Translations under genes and position numbers: made by a program
Source: Escallonia rubra
Lineage: Eukaryota; Streptophyta; Magnoliopsida; Escalloniales; Escalloniaceae
Direction: 5' to 3'
Length of the DNA: 64,000 nt
Assembly (NCBI GenBank): GCA_033065855.1
Contig: JAVXUO010002260.1
Coordinates: 186,001 to 250,000 of the forward strand
Notes under the pieces: model-generated
Databases searched by the model: none
Told to the model about the DNA's origin: nothing
Seen by the model: the letters and a program-made list of their open reading frames with translations, nothing else
Shown here: positions 36,701 to 50,000 of the stretch, in pieces
Layout: the number at the start of each line of letters is the position of its first letter
How positions within the stretch are numbered: the first letter of the stretch is position 1

Positions 36701-39700
36701 GCAAGCAAAGATTTCTGACCAACTCCCTCACTGACAGAAATTTTCTTGGACAACTCAGGAAGGGAACAAAATGATTCTGTCAGAATTTGAGATGGCAAAG
36801 GAAGCTGAGAAATGGCTTCAGCAACAGGAGCCTTTTTCCTTCTTCTGGACTTTGGGCCAGCAGATTGCTGACCAGATGATACACTAATCATATTCATGTC
36901 AGATAGGGAAGTTCCGCCAGTTACACTAGCACCACCACCATGAGCTACAGGTACTGGGGATACAAGCTGTATACCAGAAGAAGCAGGCACGGATGGTTCT
37001 CTGACAGGGGTTAATTTCACTGGTTCTGTGACAGGCATCCCCAAAAGACGACCACTCACATCAAAGGCAGAACTTTGTGGAGAAGCAACCCAGGGATTAG
37101 GGAAAGGGGGCTGAGAAAGCCAGGAAGGGTTATGTCCAGCAAAATTCCGCAAAGTTGGAGTCTGATAAGGAGAAAGTGGCTGATGATAATCAAGAAGGCC
37201 ACCTCTTGCCATGCCACTGGACTGTAATCCATCACAAGAAGGGGTGGTTGCACTCCAAAGAGGTGATGAAAGGGGCATCATGGGGTTCAAAACTGGTGAA
37301 GGAGTACTCTTGCTGCTTGTTCGACCAACAGGAGAAGAAACAATTTTACTTTGGAGTGGACTATGCTTAATTGTTTGATCTCTTGCACCTACATTTCCCG
37401 GGTCTAAGAAATGGTCAAATAATAGCCAAATCTAAATCAGTGAACTGATAAAAGCTTAAAATCTCGAGTACCTAAACGTGATTGCACAGGGGTTTCAGCG
37501 TTGTTGGCATGGGATTTCAGACCATGAAGCCTTTCTACACAAGCACGCCATATGGGCTCCCAAAGACTCCTCCCGCCATCTGTGAACAAGATTTCAGAAG
37601 GTGAAGCTGACACATCTGCATAAATATCTCATGAGACTAACATATAGAAGCGGATAAACTAACCAGATTGCCCAAATGCTGAAATCATACAAGCCTCGTC
37701 AGGTGCTGCTCCTTGTCTGCAACAAACAGTATTGAAAAACAATTAAATTTAACTTCATATGTACAACAGGTCATAAAGAGAAATTATTTGCCTTCGATAA
37801 TACACTAAATCCAGGTAAAGGGAAACTGTATCCCTTTTTCCTAATTAAAAATTTGTATTGGTCAAATTTTATTATATATAGCTTTGAACAACAATTTGAT
37901 CATCTTCGTCACTGTCTGCTTCTTCTGCAAATGCAAGGAAAAAGGTCTCAGAGATTGACAATAACCTTTCACAGGCCATTGGAACCATGTCCTTCCCTGC
38001 ATGCAAGTCAATGGCATGAGATGCATACTATTATGAACACCTCATGCAAAGAGACATAAATTTACATCTAATACGTAAGCGTTCCTCCCTCCCTCTAGAA
38101 ACACATGTATATATTTCGAATAAAGACGGGACTCACATCAGAGAACCGTAAACAAATATCTGCGCACGCAGTTGCACTTGTTGCAAATCTGTAAAAGGCT
38201 GTTGAAACAATGGAGATGTAGCAACTGAGGTGTTCAAATCTGGTAGATTGGATGTAGCAATAGATATAAGACCCAGTGATTTTGTACCACTGCGTTCCAC
38301 ATTCCCATAGGACTTCAAGTTTTCAAATTGCATAAGTTGGCCAGTCCCAGGAGGGCCCGTGGGCACGCATGAATTATCAGCTCTTTCCAACAGTCTCACA
38401 GGTGTCGTTGCCTTCATATGGTTTCCTTTCTTGGCATTATCTTTACCTGCTTTACCAGACCCTCGCCTTGATTTACGCCCCCCAGGGGTCCCTTTGGCAC
38501 CTAAATCTCCATCAGGTACTTGAGGACTTGCACAGGAAAAACCCTCTGCACTTTTAGGATCCATTTGGCCTCCACCAAATGTTGAAGGAGTTCCCTCCAC
38601 AATCTTCAACAAGAATTCATGGGAAAAGAAATTAAAAACAGAATAATAGAGACAAAAATGAGGTACTGAACTGGTGACAAGCAAACGAAATGCAAACACA
38701 AAAAGGACTACCGTAGATATTTGGCAAGCTTGAATGATGGGGAATGACTCCCGTCCCTTGCCAGTTTCTCCCTCAGATAGACCTGCCAATGGACTGGCCT
38801 CAAAAGTAAAGCTACTCTCTTCCATGGATGCAAGATCTCCTCTTAGCTCGGAAGAAATGGATTTGCCATCCATGTCACAAGTGACAACAGGAAGTGAAAG
38901 ATTCTCAGTCATGGCCCCCTTGACGTCCTCTTGTCTGTCATTTTCAACTCGAGAAAGTGCAGCACAGCTAATGACTGTCGGAGAATCACAATTAGCTATA
39001 TCTAAATCTGCAGAACTCCCTCCACCATCAGGCATTTGATTAGCATCACATTCGGATTTGCGAGCAGGAGTAGAAGAATCTTGGTCGTCATTTGAAAGAT
39101 GAACTGCAAAATCCAACATTGGTATTCAAGGCAGAAGCACAAGCAGGAAAAAGCCAATATAATGAATGAAGAAGAAGAACAGCATTGATCCCAAATAAGG
39201 TGACTCCACTTACTTTTGTAGTCCCTCCAAATAATAGGAATTTCTATTGTTACATCATGATACAAGCTCTGCAAACTCTTTACAAGTCTCATTACTAAAA
39301 TCTTTTCAAATAACTTAACAAGATTTCTTATGCAATTGCATGCAGATACGTTCTGAAATCACGAAAAGAAAAAACTGAATGATTGTACAGCAACTTGCCC
39401 AGTGATCTTCATTTAACTTAATAGATAAAAACCATGATTCAGGAGAATATATGGACATAACTCTTGCTGTTTTCTCAAAGAAGATTCTTTATTTCGTTTT
39501 GCATTTCTTCACCACCGTCCACCGAAATATAGATGTCACAGGATGACTATGACTATGGTAAACAAGGGTGTTTGCCCGTCAATGAGGGCATTGACAAATC
39601 GAGTGGGGGAGGATATCACAGGGTGAATCTGACAGATTATGAGCTTTATTTCACTTTATAGAAAACAAAGGGATCATAACCTATCTGACAAATTTCTGTC

Positions 39701-42700
39701 TCGATAAGAAACAAATTGGTGCTGCTACTACCTGTAGCATTTTCGACAATATGAACCAATTAACTATTCCTAGCTACATGTATAGAAACTCTTCACTGTA
39801 CTTAAGAGATTCATCTTCATCTCGTCTCCCTCAATTTGTCTTTAAGCTGTCAGCAAATAGACCGAACAATGTATATCCTGTACATCAGCCGGTAGACAAT
39901 AGAGCATACTCTTTATAAAAGTGAAATGTTTTTTACAACTATTTCTTCCAACACATCAATCTCCTCCCTGTCAATATTTGATCCAAGTCCATAGCCTCCA
40001 CATCATCATCTCCCTCTTAAATAAATTTCGTGAATGTTGTTTGCCAATTTAAATTTCCACAAACTGCGCATTACTTTAAATTTCGTAAAGTTCATATTGT
40101 TGTAGATCATAAATTTATTTTACCTTTGATATACCCGCATAAACATGTATAAAATTGAAATGACAGCTAAGAGAAGAATTGCTATTTAAGGTGTTGAAGA
40201 CACAAAAGTACGGCTTCACATGTATACACAAGTACGAATCGGAAAGATGATTTCTGTAAGCTTTATCAATGTCGAGGACATTGGATTCCATCAGTTGGTC
40301 ACTACAATATTTCCAAACCTCCTGGGAAGTTGCAGTAAAGGTAATATGTCAAGTTAACAAAATCACATAAGCATGCTTTGTACTAAGATCAGGTGACTTG
40401 ATAACGTGAGAGTACACATATTTACCATCGGCAAATTCTGTACCATTGACCCATCCCACAAAAGAAAGATGTAACTTCGCACAAAAGGTTCACCATTTAG
40501 ATATGTAAACCAAGGCAGGAAACACAGACGTTAGGCCCGTCATATCCTCCTTAATTAAGGCCAGGAGAGGGTCCATAATCAAAATACAACGTTAAAAGCT
40601 CCACATAAACAGTATATACTACACCATCAATAACTAGGGTTTAAAGACACCTTCAGAGCTGGGGGCAGTTTGATCAGGCTTATCAACTCCAAATGCCAAA
40701 TTTTCATCGTCTTCATGATTCTTGTGGCCCATATCAAAGCAAGATTCCACAGGGGCTATAGAAACAGGTTCTGTTACCATCTCACTTTCCTTTGGAATTA
40801 ATACTGCAAGGACAACATATGTTGCAAATCCAGAAGATAGGAAATGCAAAAAATATGATCAATTGAGATATGTAAATAGCTTGAACTTGGTGGAACATAT
40901 AAAAACATATAACGAGTAGCCAAAGTTTTACAAATAAGACTTATTTTGTTTGAAGTACACATTTATTCCACACAAACTACTGATGTCACATGACTAATAA
41001 ATTTGACCATGCCGCATATTAGACGAACCCATAAGTTGGTGTAGGGGAAATTTTGGTAGTGCACGACATCCTCTCAATGACGCTAGAAACCGCATAAGAA
41101 TTCTGAATATTTTTGGATAGCTTAAGACATCGTCAGATATTTTGTTTATGTCTTGATCAAGATAGAAAAACAAAACAGAGAAAGACAACGCGGTATGAAA
41201 CATACCCATACCACATTTCATCCTGCAAGTAAAAGCTGAAGGTGACACAAACTAAACACGATGAGACAAAGTCTATAAGATAGCTTTGCCTGTCAGCCAT
41301 ATAGATAAATGACTTTATGGAGGGGTGCAAGAACCCAAAAAAAGACACGATAACCTTGGGAGGGTTGAAGGAGAAGCCCAACAAAATAATGGCATAAACA
41401 AACCAAACCAAAAAAACTGGCTGGAACAGAATGCCAATACCGTTTCAATATGAAATATGCTTATACGCAGTAAAGACTCATGCCAAAAACTGTTCAAATA
41501 AATTGTATAAGACCTGCAATGTCTAAGGATGCCACTTCATGATTCCTTTGGATATCTGCTTCTTTATCATTAACAAAAGCTACTCCTCCAGCGACATTAC
41601 CCTCTTCTACGGTTGAATCACAAAGGACATGACACACATCCGACTTCTCAGAGCACTCTTGACCATCATTGTTTAACACTGTTGCTTGCTCCACCTGGCT
41701 TGCTACACTATGAGTCTCGACTGTTGACACTGACTGATCGATCATTTCATGTAGTATTTGAGAAGCACAACCATGAAACACGTCATTTTCAACTCCAGAA
41801 ACAGGACATTCAGAACCAGGCTCGGTTTCCGCACTTGTTTCCACAACAAGTTGGACTACTGTTTCTTCCTTGTTATCCAGGTCCTTTAAGCTCACTCCAA
41901 GTGCAGGTGACTTCTGCTCCCCATTCTTGATTGTATCAGCGACAACACCACTTGCAGCAAGCGAGGGAACAATATCCAATGTCTCACAGGATGCTGAATC
42001 AGTGCCTTCCACGCCAACATCCATTGCTGCAAAGGAGATAACGAGGAAGTACGGAAAAAATGATTCATGTTTCATGTCAATACAATGTTAAAACTAAAAC
42101 TATAAAAATTCTAATTAATGTTTAGCTACAGAATCCAACATTTGCAGTAATGATTTATTCAGAAACGATGCAAGGAAAAGAATAAACTAAAAGAATAATG
42201 AGGTTGGGGAAGAAAACAAATTAAACCAATAGCTGGAGCAGAACAACGAGACAAGAAGTACAGCAGCAAACAATATCACAATATGGTTACCTCTAGAAAA
42301 GAGAACTGAAAAAAAGTTGAATAAAAAGATGTGGAACCTGCAACTTGTAAGGAAGCCACTTCATCATTACTTCTAATGGTTGTCTCTTTAAGGTTTTGAA
42401 TGGCCACTGCTTCAGCATCTTCACCCTTGTCCATTGTTGTACCACAGAAAACAGGAGAGGCGTCCAACATGTCAGAGGACTCTTGACCAACACCAGTAGC
42501 CACTGACACTTGTCCTATCTGGCTTGCAGCATTACAAGTTTCCAACATCGAAACTGGCTGATCAACCTTTTCATGCTGTATTTGAGCTGCACAATCAAGA
42601 GATGCACCCTTTTCAACTTCAGAAACAGGAACTTCAGAACCAGGATCTTGCTCATCTGCAACTTGAGAAGACTCCACCGGAGTTGATAAACTAGCTTCTC

Positions 42701-43829
42701 CAGCAATACGAAATTCTGTTTCTTCCATTTCAGTTATGTGAGTCAGACCCACCCCAAGTGCAGATGAATTCTGCTCATCAGCATGAACAATACTTTCCTC
42801 AGTAGTACCACCGCTATTCAAATGCGACAGAACGCCATTCAATGCTGCAAAGCAGGATAGCATGGAAAATTGGTGAGCTTGAACATCCAAACCATATGTT
42901 AACAAATAAATGCACATTAAAAACATTTAACAAATACTTGGTTCATTCTCAGTAATAGTAACAGATTCTGACGGATGAGCTGTCATAATATTTCCATCAA
43001 TTCCTTTACCACAAGACAACGCTTCTTTCAACTCGCCAGTGCTTGCAGTAACCTTCTGTGAAGAGGAACCTATATTAGCAATTTCTACCCGAGAAACAGA
43101 AGCATCTTCTTGCATTTTGTTACTCAGAGTTCCTGTGACTGAAGAACTGGCATTAGCATCATCAGATTGACTCTCAGCTTCCAATAAACCGCACTTCTCA
43201 CTAATAACGTTTGAATCCAACTCAACTGAACTCCCATAAGGAGAGGGTTCGACCTCTTGAGGTTGCAAGGCACAATTAACATGAGGGACCCCATCTCCAG
43301 CACTCTCATTCATACCAGAACAGTTTTCAGGAAACTCATCTGGCACTGATGCAGGTTGTGAATGTGTAACAATATCCATTCTGTAATCTTGCTTCATTTT
43401 AGAATCCATTTTTTTTGTTAAGCTATCTACTTTAGTCCCTGCATCTGATTCTTCAACAATAGTTTCTCTCAGAACCCTCTCTTCCTGACCAACCGATTTT
43501 AATAGCATTTCAACAGACTCTGAGGAAGTTGCCTCAGACCAAACATTGTGACGCCTAGAGATGGAGCAAGATTCTGGCGCACTAGAACTGAACTCTATTT
43601 CACTATTTCCCCTTGAAAAATCCTCAATCCACTGAGTATCTTCCTGACTTGGGATGCCAAGAAAAACCTCGTTTTCAACCAAACTATCAAATCTCAGCTG
43701 CCCTTGGAGGTTGTCATCAAAATCAAACTTCGGAAGTGCATATGGACGCAAAACAGGAGAAAAATTGGAGTTCCCTTCACCAGCTAAATGAGGATTCTGG
43801 CCCTGAAAGTCATTGTCATCATAATCCAT
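30797..43829 (-). CDS. G2484-1: G2484-1-like large nuclear protein with tandem Agenet domains, 15 coding exons
   Basis: Exons in transcript order: 43829-42938, 42844-42338, 42026-41514, 40803-40651, 39103-38712, 38603-38137, 37716-37664, 37579-37472, 37388-35542, 35346-35238, 35004-34824, 32571-32504, 32394-32285, 32194-31376, 30898-30797. Phases agree throughout and give 2106 residues. The start MDYDDNDFQ and the block QQPFTDLQQVQLRAQIFVYG followed by APDEACMISAFGQ match the plant G2484-1 family (At4g17330). An Ala-rich helical segment lies near 1369-1410. Two Agenet (Tudor-like) modules follow: CLVEVFKDGGHFKASWF to VCYTELQ (about 1640-1680), and WSVGERVDAC..CWREGMITEKN to VVKAWHLRPTLIW (about 1725-1790). 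The tail has RRSNRRIQPTSR and LLEGLQSSLI. Agenet domains are associated with chromatin or RNA binding; the family's role is poorly known. The final exon could instead splice at AAAG/GTAAAA into a 3' exon near 30.75 kb. Confidence 0.9.
41514..42844 (-). repeat. Tandemly duplicated exons 2 and 3 of the G2484-1 gene
   Basis: Exon 2 (42844-42338, 507 nt) and exon 3 (42026-41514, 513 nt) encode diverged copies of one module. Shared order: ALGVxL, EET, a PGSExPVS-VE block, C(A)AxQI.HE..DQ.VS..ET, AsQ..Q..V, GQE.S...D....C.(S/T)T, and a (N/H)EVASL..A end. Both are phase 1-1 exons with CA at the 5' end and a split GCA codon at the 3' end, so duplication kept the frame. Confidence 0.85.
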
Positions 43830-43838
43830 CGGTGTATC

Positions 43839-46454
43839 CTAAGAATAAAAGAAAATTAGAACGAGGTGGGAAAATCTAGAAGGAAAGTTACAAATGTAAC
43901 CCTCTAAACTTGCTAAATGTTATAAACCCAAGAAGTATATAACTCAAAGTAAGTTCTCACATGCAAGAAAGTTTTCATAACAGACTAATTCCCTTTTTGA
44001 TTGTTGGCAGATAAATACAATGATAACACGCAACAGATTCGCAATGCTGATAGAATTCCCCAGTAAAAACAGCAAAGTGAATCCTCCCTCCAAAAGAAAA
44101 AGAAGAAAGGTCCAAAACGCAGTCAGGCTTGAACATAACTTAATATCAGCGCAATCTGCTAATAGCTCAAGGCCAGACCCCAGAGGCAAACCAAAATACT
44201 GCTCCACAATCTGTTCCTGGAAGCCCCAAATGGGGATTGTTGATCCCTCACTACACCACCACTTTAGACCCCTTCTGAGTCCTAAACCAGCACTCCCTTA
44301 CAATGACTCTGATGCGCGATTTTCACTATCAAGATGAGGTCTAAGTCTGTCCATTGGCACCGCCTCTAACTTAATCTCCGGACTCTCCAATTGATGGAAT
44401 TGACCCTATGCATTGAATTGAGCAGTGTCTACCAACTGTACAGACTGACATCAAGATAAGAAAAGTACCACCAAGGAGACAGCAGAGGAGAAGCCCAAAT
44501 GCAAACCCTAAATTACCAGAGGGGCAGAGCATCTCAACATCTGTATAAATGTATGAGCACATCTGTATGAGCATCTCAAGCTTCTTGGAAAAAGAGAGCA
44601 GATAAGATTTTCATACAAAAGGCTTTTACAGGATCAGTTGAATATGGACCGTGTAAAGCACACAAATCAGGAAACGCATAGCTTTAGCAATAGAATGATC
44701 TTCTGATGTTGTTTTCAGAAGCTACTGGGTAATTTTAAGGTGTGGGTTACTCGAAATCCACCCCACCCACAACCCCCACCCCTATCCACCAACAACATCC
44801 TGCAAAGCTGAGAAGCGCTGGACATAACACTTCGATAAATAATCAACAAACATGTCCGAACTATTACATATAACAAGTCAAGGTGACTGAATTGAAGAAT
44901 CTACAGGCATCTAAAACCCAAAAATCCAGGTTGCCAACTCACACCACTCAACAAAGCGATCATTTTAGGGAAAGGATGACGGTTTTGAACTACTCACCAA
45001 GCGATCGACCTTTGTCGGAAAAACTCGATCACTAGTGGAAAATGTCAATCTCGGTTCGTCAAACAAAAGTTGCATAACTTTGACGCAAATCAGGTTACGT
45101 CCCTAAAATAAGCCACTTTTGAAATTTTTGACAAATCCTAGAGTAGTTTTTTCAAGGGCTAAACTCTGAAGATGTGTTTCCAAACAGATACAATTAAAGA
45201 CGAATTACTAGACAAGTAACATAAATATCAAAAATAAATTGTACACCAACATTCGAGTCTTCAAATAGCTGTGCGTGGATTTGTCAAAAAAGCGAAGGTG
45301 TCGCTTCTTTAGAGATAGAGACATCAAGGGTGGCATAATTTGTGGTAATTTATATGTATAATAAATCATTGACTATGATGCTGATTATCCGATGCCAAGC
45401 ACGAAATAAATATGTGAAGAACATAAAAAAATCTACAAGAAGACCATCTCCCATTTTCCATGAAAGGAACCAAATGGTAAGCACAACAATAATCATCCAA
45501 GAGTTTCTTCACTTGGTCCTATATGCTTGCTCTAAAACAAAGGACCAAGTGATATTAGTTTATTCTTTCAGTCAAAAACCCGTGCTACCTAAAATCAGTT
45601 TCTGGTACTTAATTCCCCTTGGGGGAAAAAGGCAGTTGTCAATTTCCTGTTTAAGGAAAAACCACCATAACAGACATGAAATTAAGCACATGAGATCAGA
45701 AAATCTGCGGGCGATAGTTTTGAACCAAGTGTCACAAGAGGCAGATAACCTGTCCATAACGCAACCTGGATGCCTTAGTTGCTACCACAATCGACTTTCT
45801 TTCTCGGCCTCCTTCTATAATGTATCCTATACTCAGTACATTTTGAAGGGTAAGAATGAGACTCAAATCGTTACATCCTCAAAAGCAGGAAAAGACTTTA
45901 TACTTCTACATTTACTGATATGCAGAAAGAAAAAAGAGGCCCAGTGAAAATATTTGACACACCCAGGTTCCAAATTCGCTTTCAAAGCCCTTAATCTTTA
46001 TCTATCATTCGCTTCTGACACCTAATCACTTCCAAAGACGCATAACTTTCAACCCCTTCGCCTACTCTCCAAAAAAATTTCAGATACACATATCATAAAT
46101 GCCGTTGCAAGCCGCAACCCTGATTCCCGCAATAACATTACAGGGAAATGCATAACTAAAAAAATGGGGGACGATAAACAGATTTCACAAGCAACATAAC
46201 ACATTGCTTAACTAACGATATGCCATGAGGCCACCCACTAACTTCAAGTTCATACAAAAAAAGAACAGAGCAAACGAACGTTACTAGGATACCCTACTAC
46301 AACCAAACGCTCAATTCACAAAAGAAGCCAACTTTCAATTCCACTCACTCCAACTCAAACAACACCACTAAATCCCACCGTGCTTTCGCTCTAATTACAG
46401 TTAAGGCCACTGGAAGAAAATGAACAGCGCCAAAAGAAGTGTAAAATACGCTAC
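43839..46454 (-). other. 5' untranslated-region intron of the G2484-1 gene
   Basis: An acceptor (ATTCTTAG) ends nine bases before the start codon, at 43839. A matching donor (GGGAG/GTAGCG) lies at 46455/46454, leaving a 2.6 kb leader intron. No coding features are seen within it. The non-coding first exon ends at 46455 and probably starts between about 46560 and 46740. Large leader introns often raise expression of plant housekeeping genes. The structure is inferred from splice sites only. Confidence 0.55.
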
Positions 46455-46702
46455 CTCCCTCCATAAGAAGACGGAAATTGCTCAACTGAACCCCAATCGT
46501 ACGCTCACTTGCTGCATCATAACCCTAGGGCTTCCAACTCAAACCCTAAACCGAAACGCCTGGCGGCCGGGATAAGCAGTCTCCGTGCAAATTGAACTTA
46601 AATTTCCGGCAGATCGAAGCGAACTTTCCGGTGTATCGGAGTGGACGGCGGTACAATAAGCTGCAAAACACACACTGAGCGTGTGCGTGTGTGCGCGAGA
46701 GT

Positions 46703-46723
46703 GAGTGTGTGTGTGTGTGTGTG
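46703..46723. repeat. GT microsatellite at the G2484-1 promoter/leader
   Basis: A (GT)n run is flanked by GTGTGCGC and GAGAGTGAG variants, just upstream of or within the start of the G2484-1 transcript. Confidence 0.8.
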
Positions 46724-46983
46724 CTTTCTATTTGGCGGAGCACTCTCTTTTTTTTTTTCTCACTTCCAGGGGGAGGAAATGTGTGATCGCGATGAAATTT
46801 GAAAAGGCGAGGGGTATTTGTGGAAAATGGTCGGGTTAAAAAGGGCAGCATGTGAACGTGTCGCGTTTTGACTGGTCCAGAAAAAGTGAGAGCCATAGGG
46901 TTTGTTGGTTTGGGTTTTAACCAAAAGCCGGTCAGTAGGGCAGACTTAACCCACTAAAACGGACCATCCACGATTAGGCAGGA

Positions 46984-46984
<1 letters not shown>

Positions 46985-47029
<45 letters not shown>
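46985..47029. repeat. AT dinucleotide microsatellite
   Basis: About 22 uninterrupted TA units, roughly 250-300 bases upstream of the likely G2484-1 transcription start. Confidence 0.9.
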
Positions 47030-47030
<1 letters not shown>

Positions 47031-50000
47031 GTCACTCACGTTTGCATATTCAGATTTTACCATTAAATTTTACTGAGCCACGTGTAGGGTTGAGATTTTG
47101 GAATTAAAATAAAATAAAATGGCGCTCACAGTCGCGCGGTAAGAATGCTTCTTCAAACATCGCGGTTCGGCTAAAAACTAGTTTCGAACATTTGATACGT
47201 CGTACGCATTTTCTATTGGATAAATCTTGAATGTGACCCATCTTGTAGACGTTTTATGAAAAATAAATTCTGACCGGACGCACGTCACATGCGCAGGGGA
47301 ACTAGTGTATGTAAATAGCTTCAACTTTAGAGTAGTTAGTCCTGTGAAGGGTCTCTTTGTGACCGAAGACATGTCAATTTCTTGTACTAAGTATCATTGT
47401 CAATTACGCCACCGAAATGCCACTAGTCTAAGGAAAGTGAAAGTAACATCTCTTCCTCATATTCGCATCATTAAGGAACTCAAAGTCGGGCATTTTTTAC
47501 TCGGCAAATTTGCATAGAAAGTATTTCCATTTGCAATCACAATTTACAATTTTTTGTACATCATGGTTTGAAATACAAGCATACATTCTGTCTCTACCTT
47601 TCATGACGAAATGTTATATTGTAAGTTCTATACAATTGACCAATAGTTATCATTATTATGTATTCATTTCGTTCCAAATTATTTAATCATGTTTGACTTG
47701 CACGCTTATTAAGAATATGAGTTATATTTTTTTATTAGTTTTATGTTCTATCCTCAGATAGAATTTAGAAGGGAAAGAAAATGGGTCAAGAGAAAGAAAA
47801 TGAGTTAGTAGAAAAATAAACGTGGAAAGAGAAATAGCATAAAAAAGGGTAAAAATGATAAACATGAAAAAACACATAGAATATTTCTTAATTTGGAAAG
47901 TGATTAATTTTTTTTGGGATATTGTAAAAAGAAAATATGATCAATTTTTTTAGGACGGAAAGAGTAATAACTATCGAAAATAAATTTATTGATAACTTAA
48001 AACAAGGATACATCGTGTCTATCTTTTTAAAAGAAGCCTTAACTTGCTTTTAGGCCTTTTAATACACCTGCAAGTTGGTTGCAAATTCGTTTCGCAAGAA
48101 AGATGATACCTTAGTTGCTCAATGATAGCCAAAAGTTATTTTTATCTTAATGTGGATTGTCCATGTTCTTCCAGATAGGGCAATCAACAAGGGGAGAAAT
48201 GGCCCCTTGCAAACTAGAACGGCGACCGGAATAAGTTAAGAACAAAAATTTATTATAATTCCAAGTGAGCAGATTATAAGTTTGAATTCAGCGTGACTCA
48301 CCGAGTCAGATTGTAACTATTGGATTTTGTTCAAGTTTTGTCATAGTTTAAATGGTTCTAAAGCGGTATTACGGCTTTTGTTGTTGCATACATTGGAGCT
48401 TGTTGTTGTGGACAACACTTGAAATGCTTTATTCGAATTAAGAGTAGGGTATGAAGTTTTTCCAATGGGGTAGCTGCAACAATGGAGCTTGTATGCTTGA
48501 AAGTCACAAATATAGCTAGTGTTGGTGCGATCTTACATTTTTGGAGGGTGTTTCTACGATGAGTTATACTCGATTGTGAAGGTTTTTGAAGTTAAGTATG
48601 CTCCTTTTGGTGCATCCAGGACTGTTAGCATGAGTCTATATGTCATGATTGTAATCATGGACAAAAGAGGTCCATTACTTTGATATATAAAACGAAGGAC
48701 TATTAATCGATAAACACACTCTTGGTAAATAGAAAGAAAGAATGGGAGGACCTACCAAATAAGTAGTTCTGTAAAACAAGCAATCACTTGCGCGTTAAAA
48801 AAAAATTAAGACAAGTTCGACCATAGTTGAATGACTTGGCAGAAAGCGCAAGGTGCAGCTCGGCTGCACATTGGCAATATGAGTTTGTTAGATTATGCAC
48901 TGAAATTAATGAATAGTGTGGGCATATTACATGGCTCAATATGGCATGCTCTTCGAATCCTCACATGCCGTGAATATATTTTTTGGTTAAGAGGAAAAAT
49001 ATTTCATTTATAAGAGTTATTACAAGCCGTCCCGACTAGATCATTTACTTTACAGACATAAAAAGGTAGCATCAAGTGTTTTCTTGATGGTTCTAACTAT
49101 CATCTACTTACAAAGATGAATAAAAAACATAAAGACTTATCAAAACACATAAAGATACAACACAAAATTACAATGAGGAGGACATCCGAAACCGCATCAA
49201 ACAAAGGTTTACTCAATCACCCACGGAAACATAACACAAAGACGAGAGTCGACGAGGCTATCAACATTGCAAGATCCACTTTTTCCACCAGCATTTCCAA
49301 CACCACGGGTAAACCGGACAACGAAACAACGACCACACACTACGGGCTAATCCGATAAACATCTCCCCTTCCCCACCCCCCCCCCCCACACCCCCTAGCC
49401 CCACACCCAACACACACACACACCCCCTCCCCCCAAGGATAACAAGGTTCACCCATAACAAAAAAAAAAGTGAAACAAAGTTAGAGATTTCAAAAGAAAC
49501 AGACCCTTTAGCCATGATTCCGGCCATCGCCGGTGTTGAAACATCTAGCCCTCAGAAGCCCCTCCATTCATGTGTTAGTACAAATCGACTGTCTAAAAGA
49601 TCGAAACCAGATCTACATAGATCTGATTAGATCCGATAGGATCTATGCGTCTCCATTGCCGGTGATGTGGGGGGAGTGCGCTGGCTAAACCACCACCTTC
49701 ATTAACTCTTCAATTGCTGCCGGCCACCGTCGTAGTCCTCCTCATAATACACAACCAAACACAACACGGACACGAAACTGGAAAGAATAAAACGGAAATG
49801 AAAGGGGAGAGAGAGAAGTACCCCCCCATCCCCCCTTTAATTGTTGCCAGCCACCGCGTAGTCCTCCTCATAATACACAACCAAACACGACACGGACACG
49901 AAACTTGAAAGAATAAAACGGCGATGAAAGGGAGAGAGAGAAGTACTAATGGGGACTCCCCCCCCCCCCCCCCCCCCCGGGGGCAGTAGCTATCTGTTGA

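Noticed and set aside
41613-41930. Plus-strand frame opposite G2484-1 exon 3
   Set aside because: Antisense shadow of an exon with clear coding constraint on the minus strand.
45342-45947. 201-codon plus-strand frame in the G2484-1 leader intron
   Set aside because: No recognisable domain, AT-driven composition, no plausible promoter or homologous motif; treated as chance.
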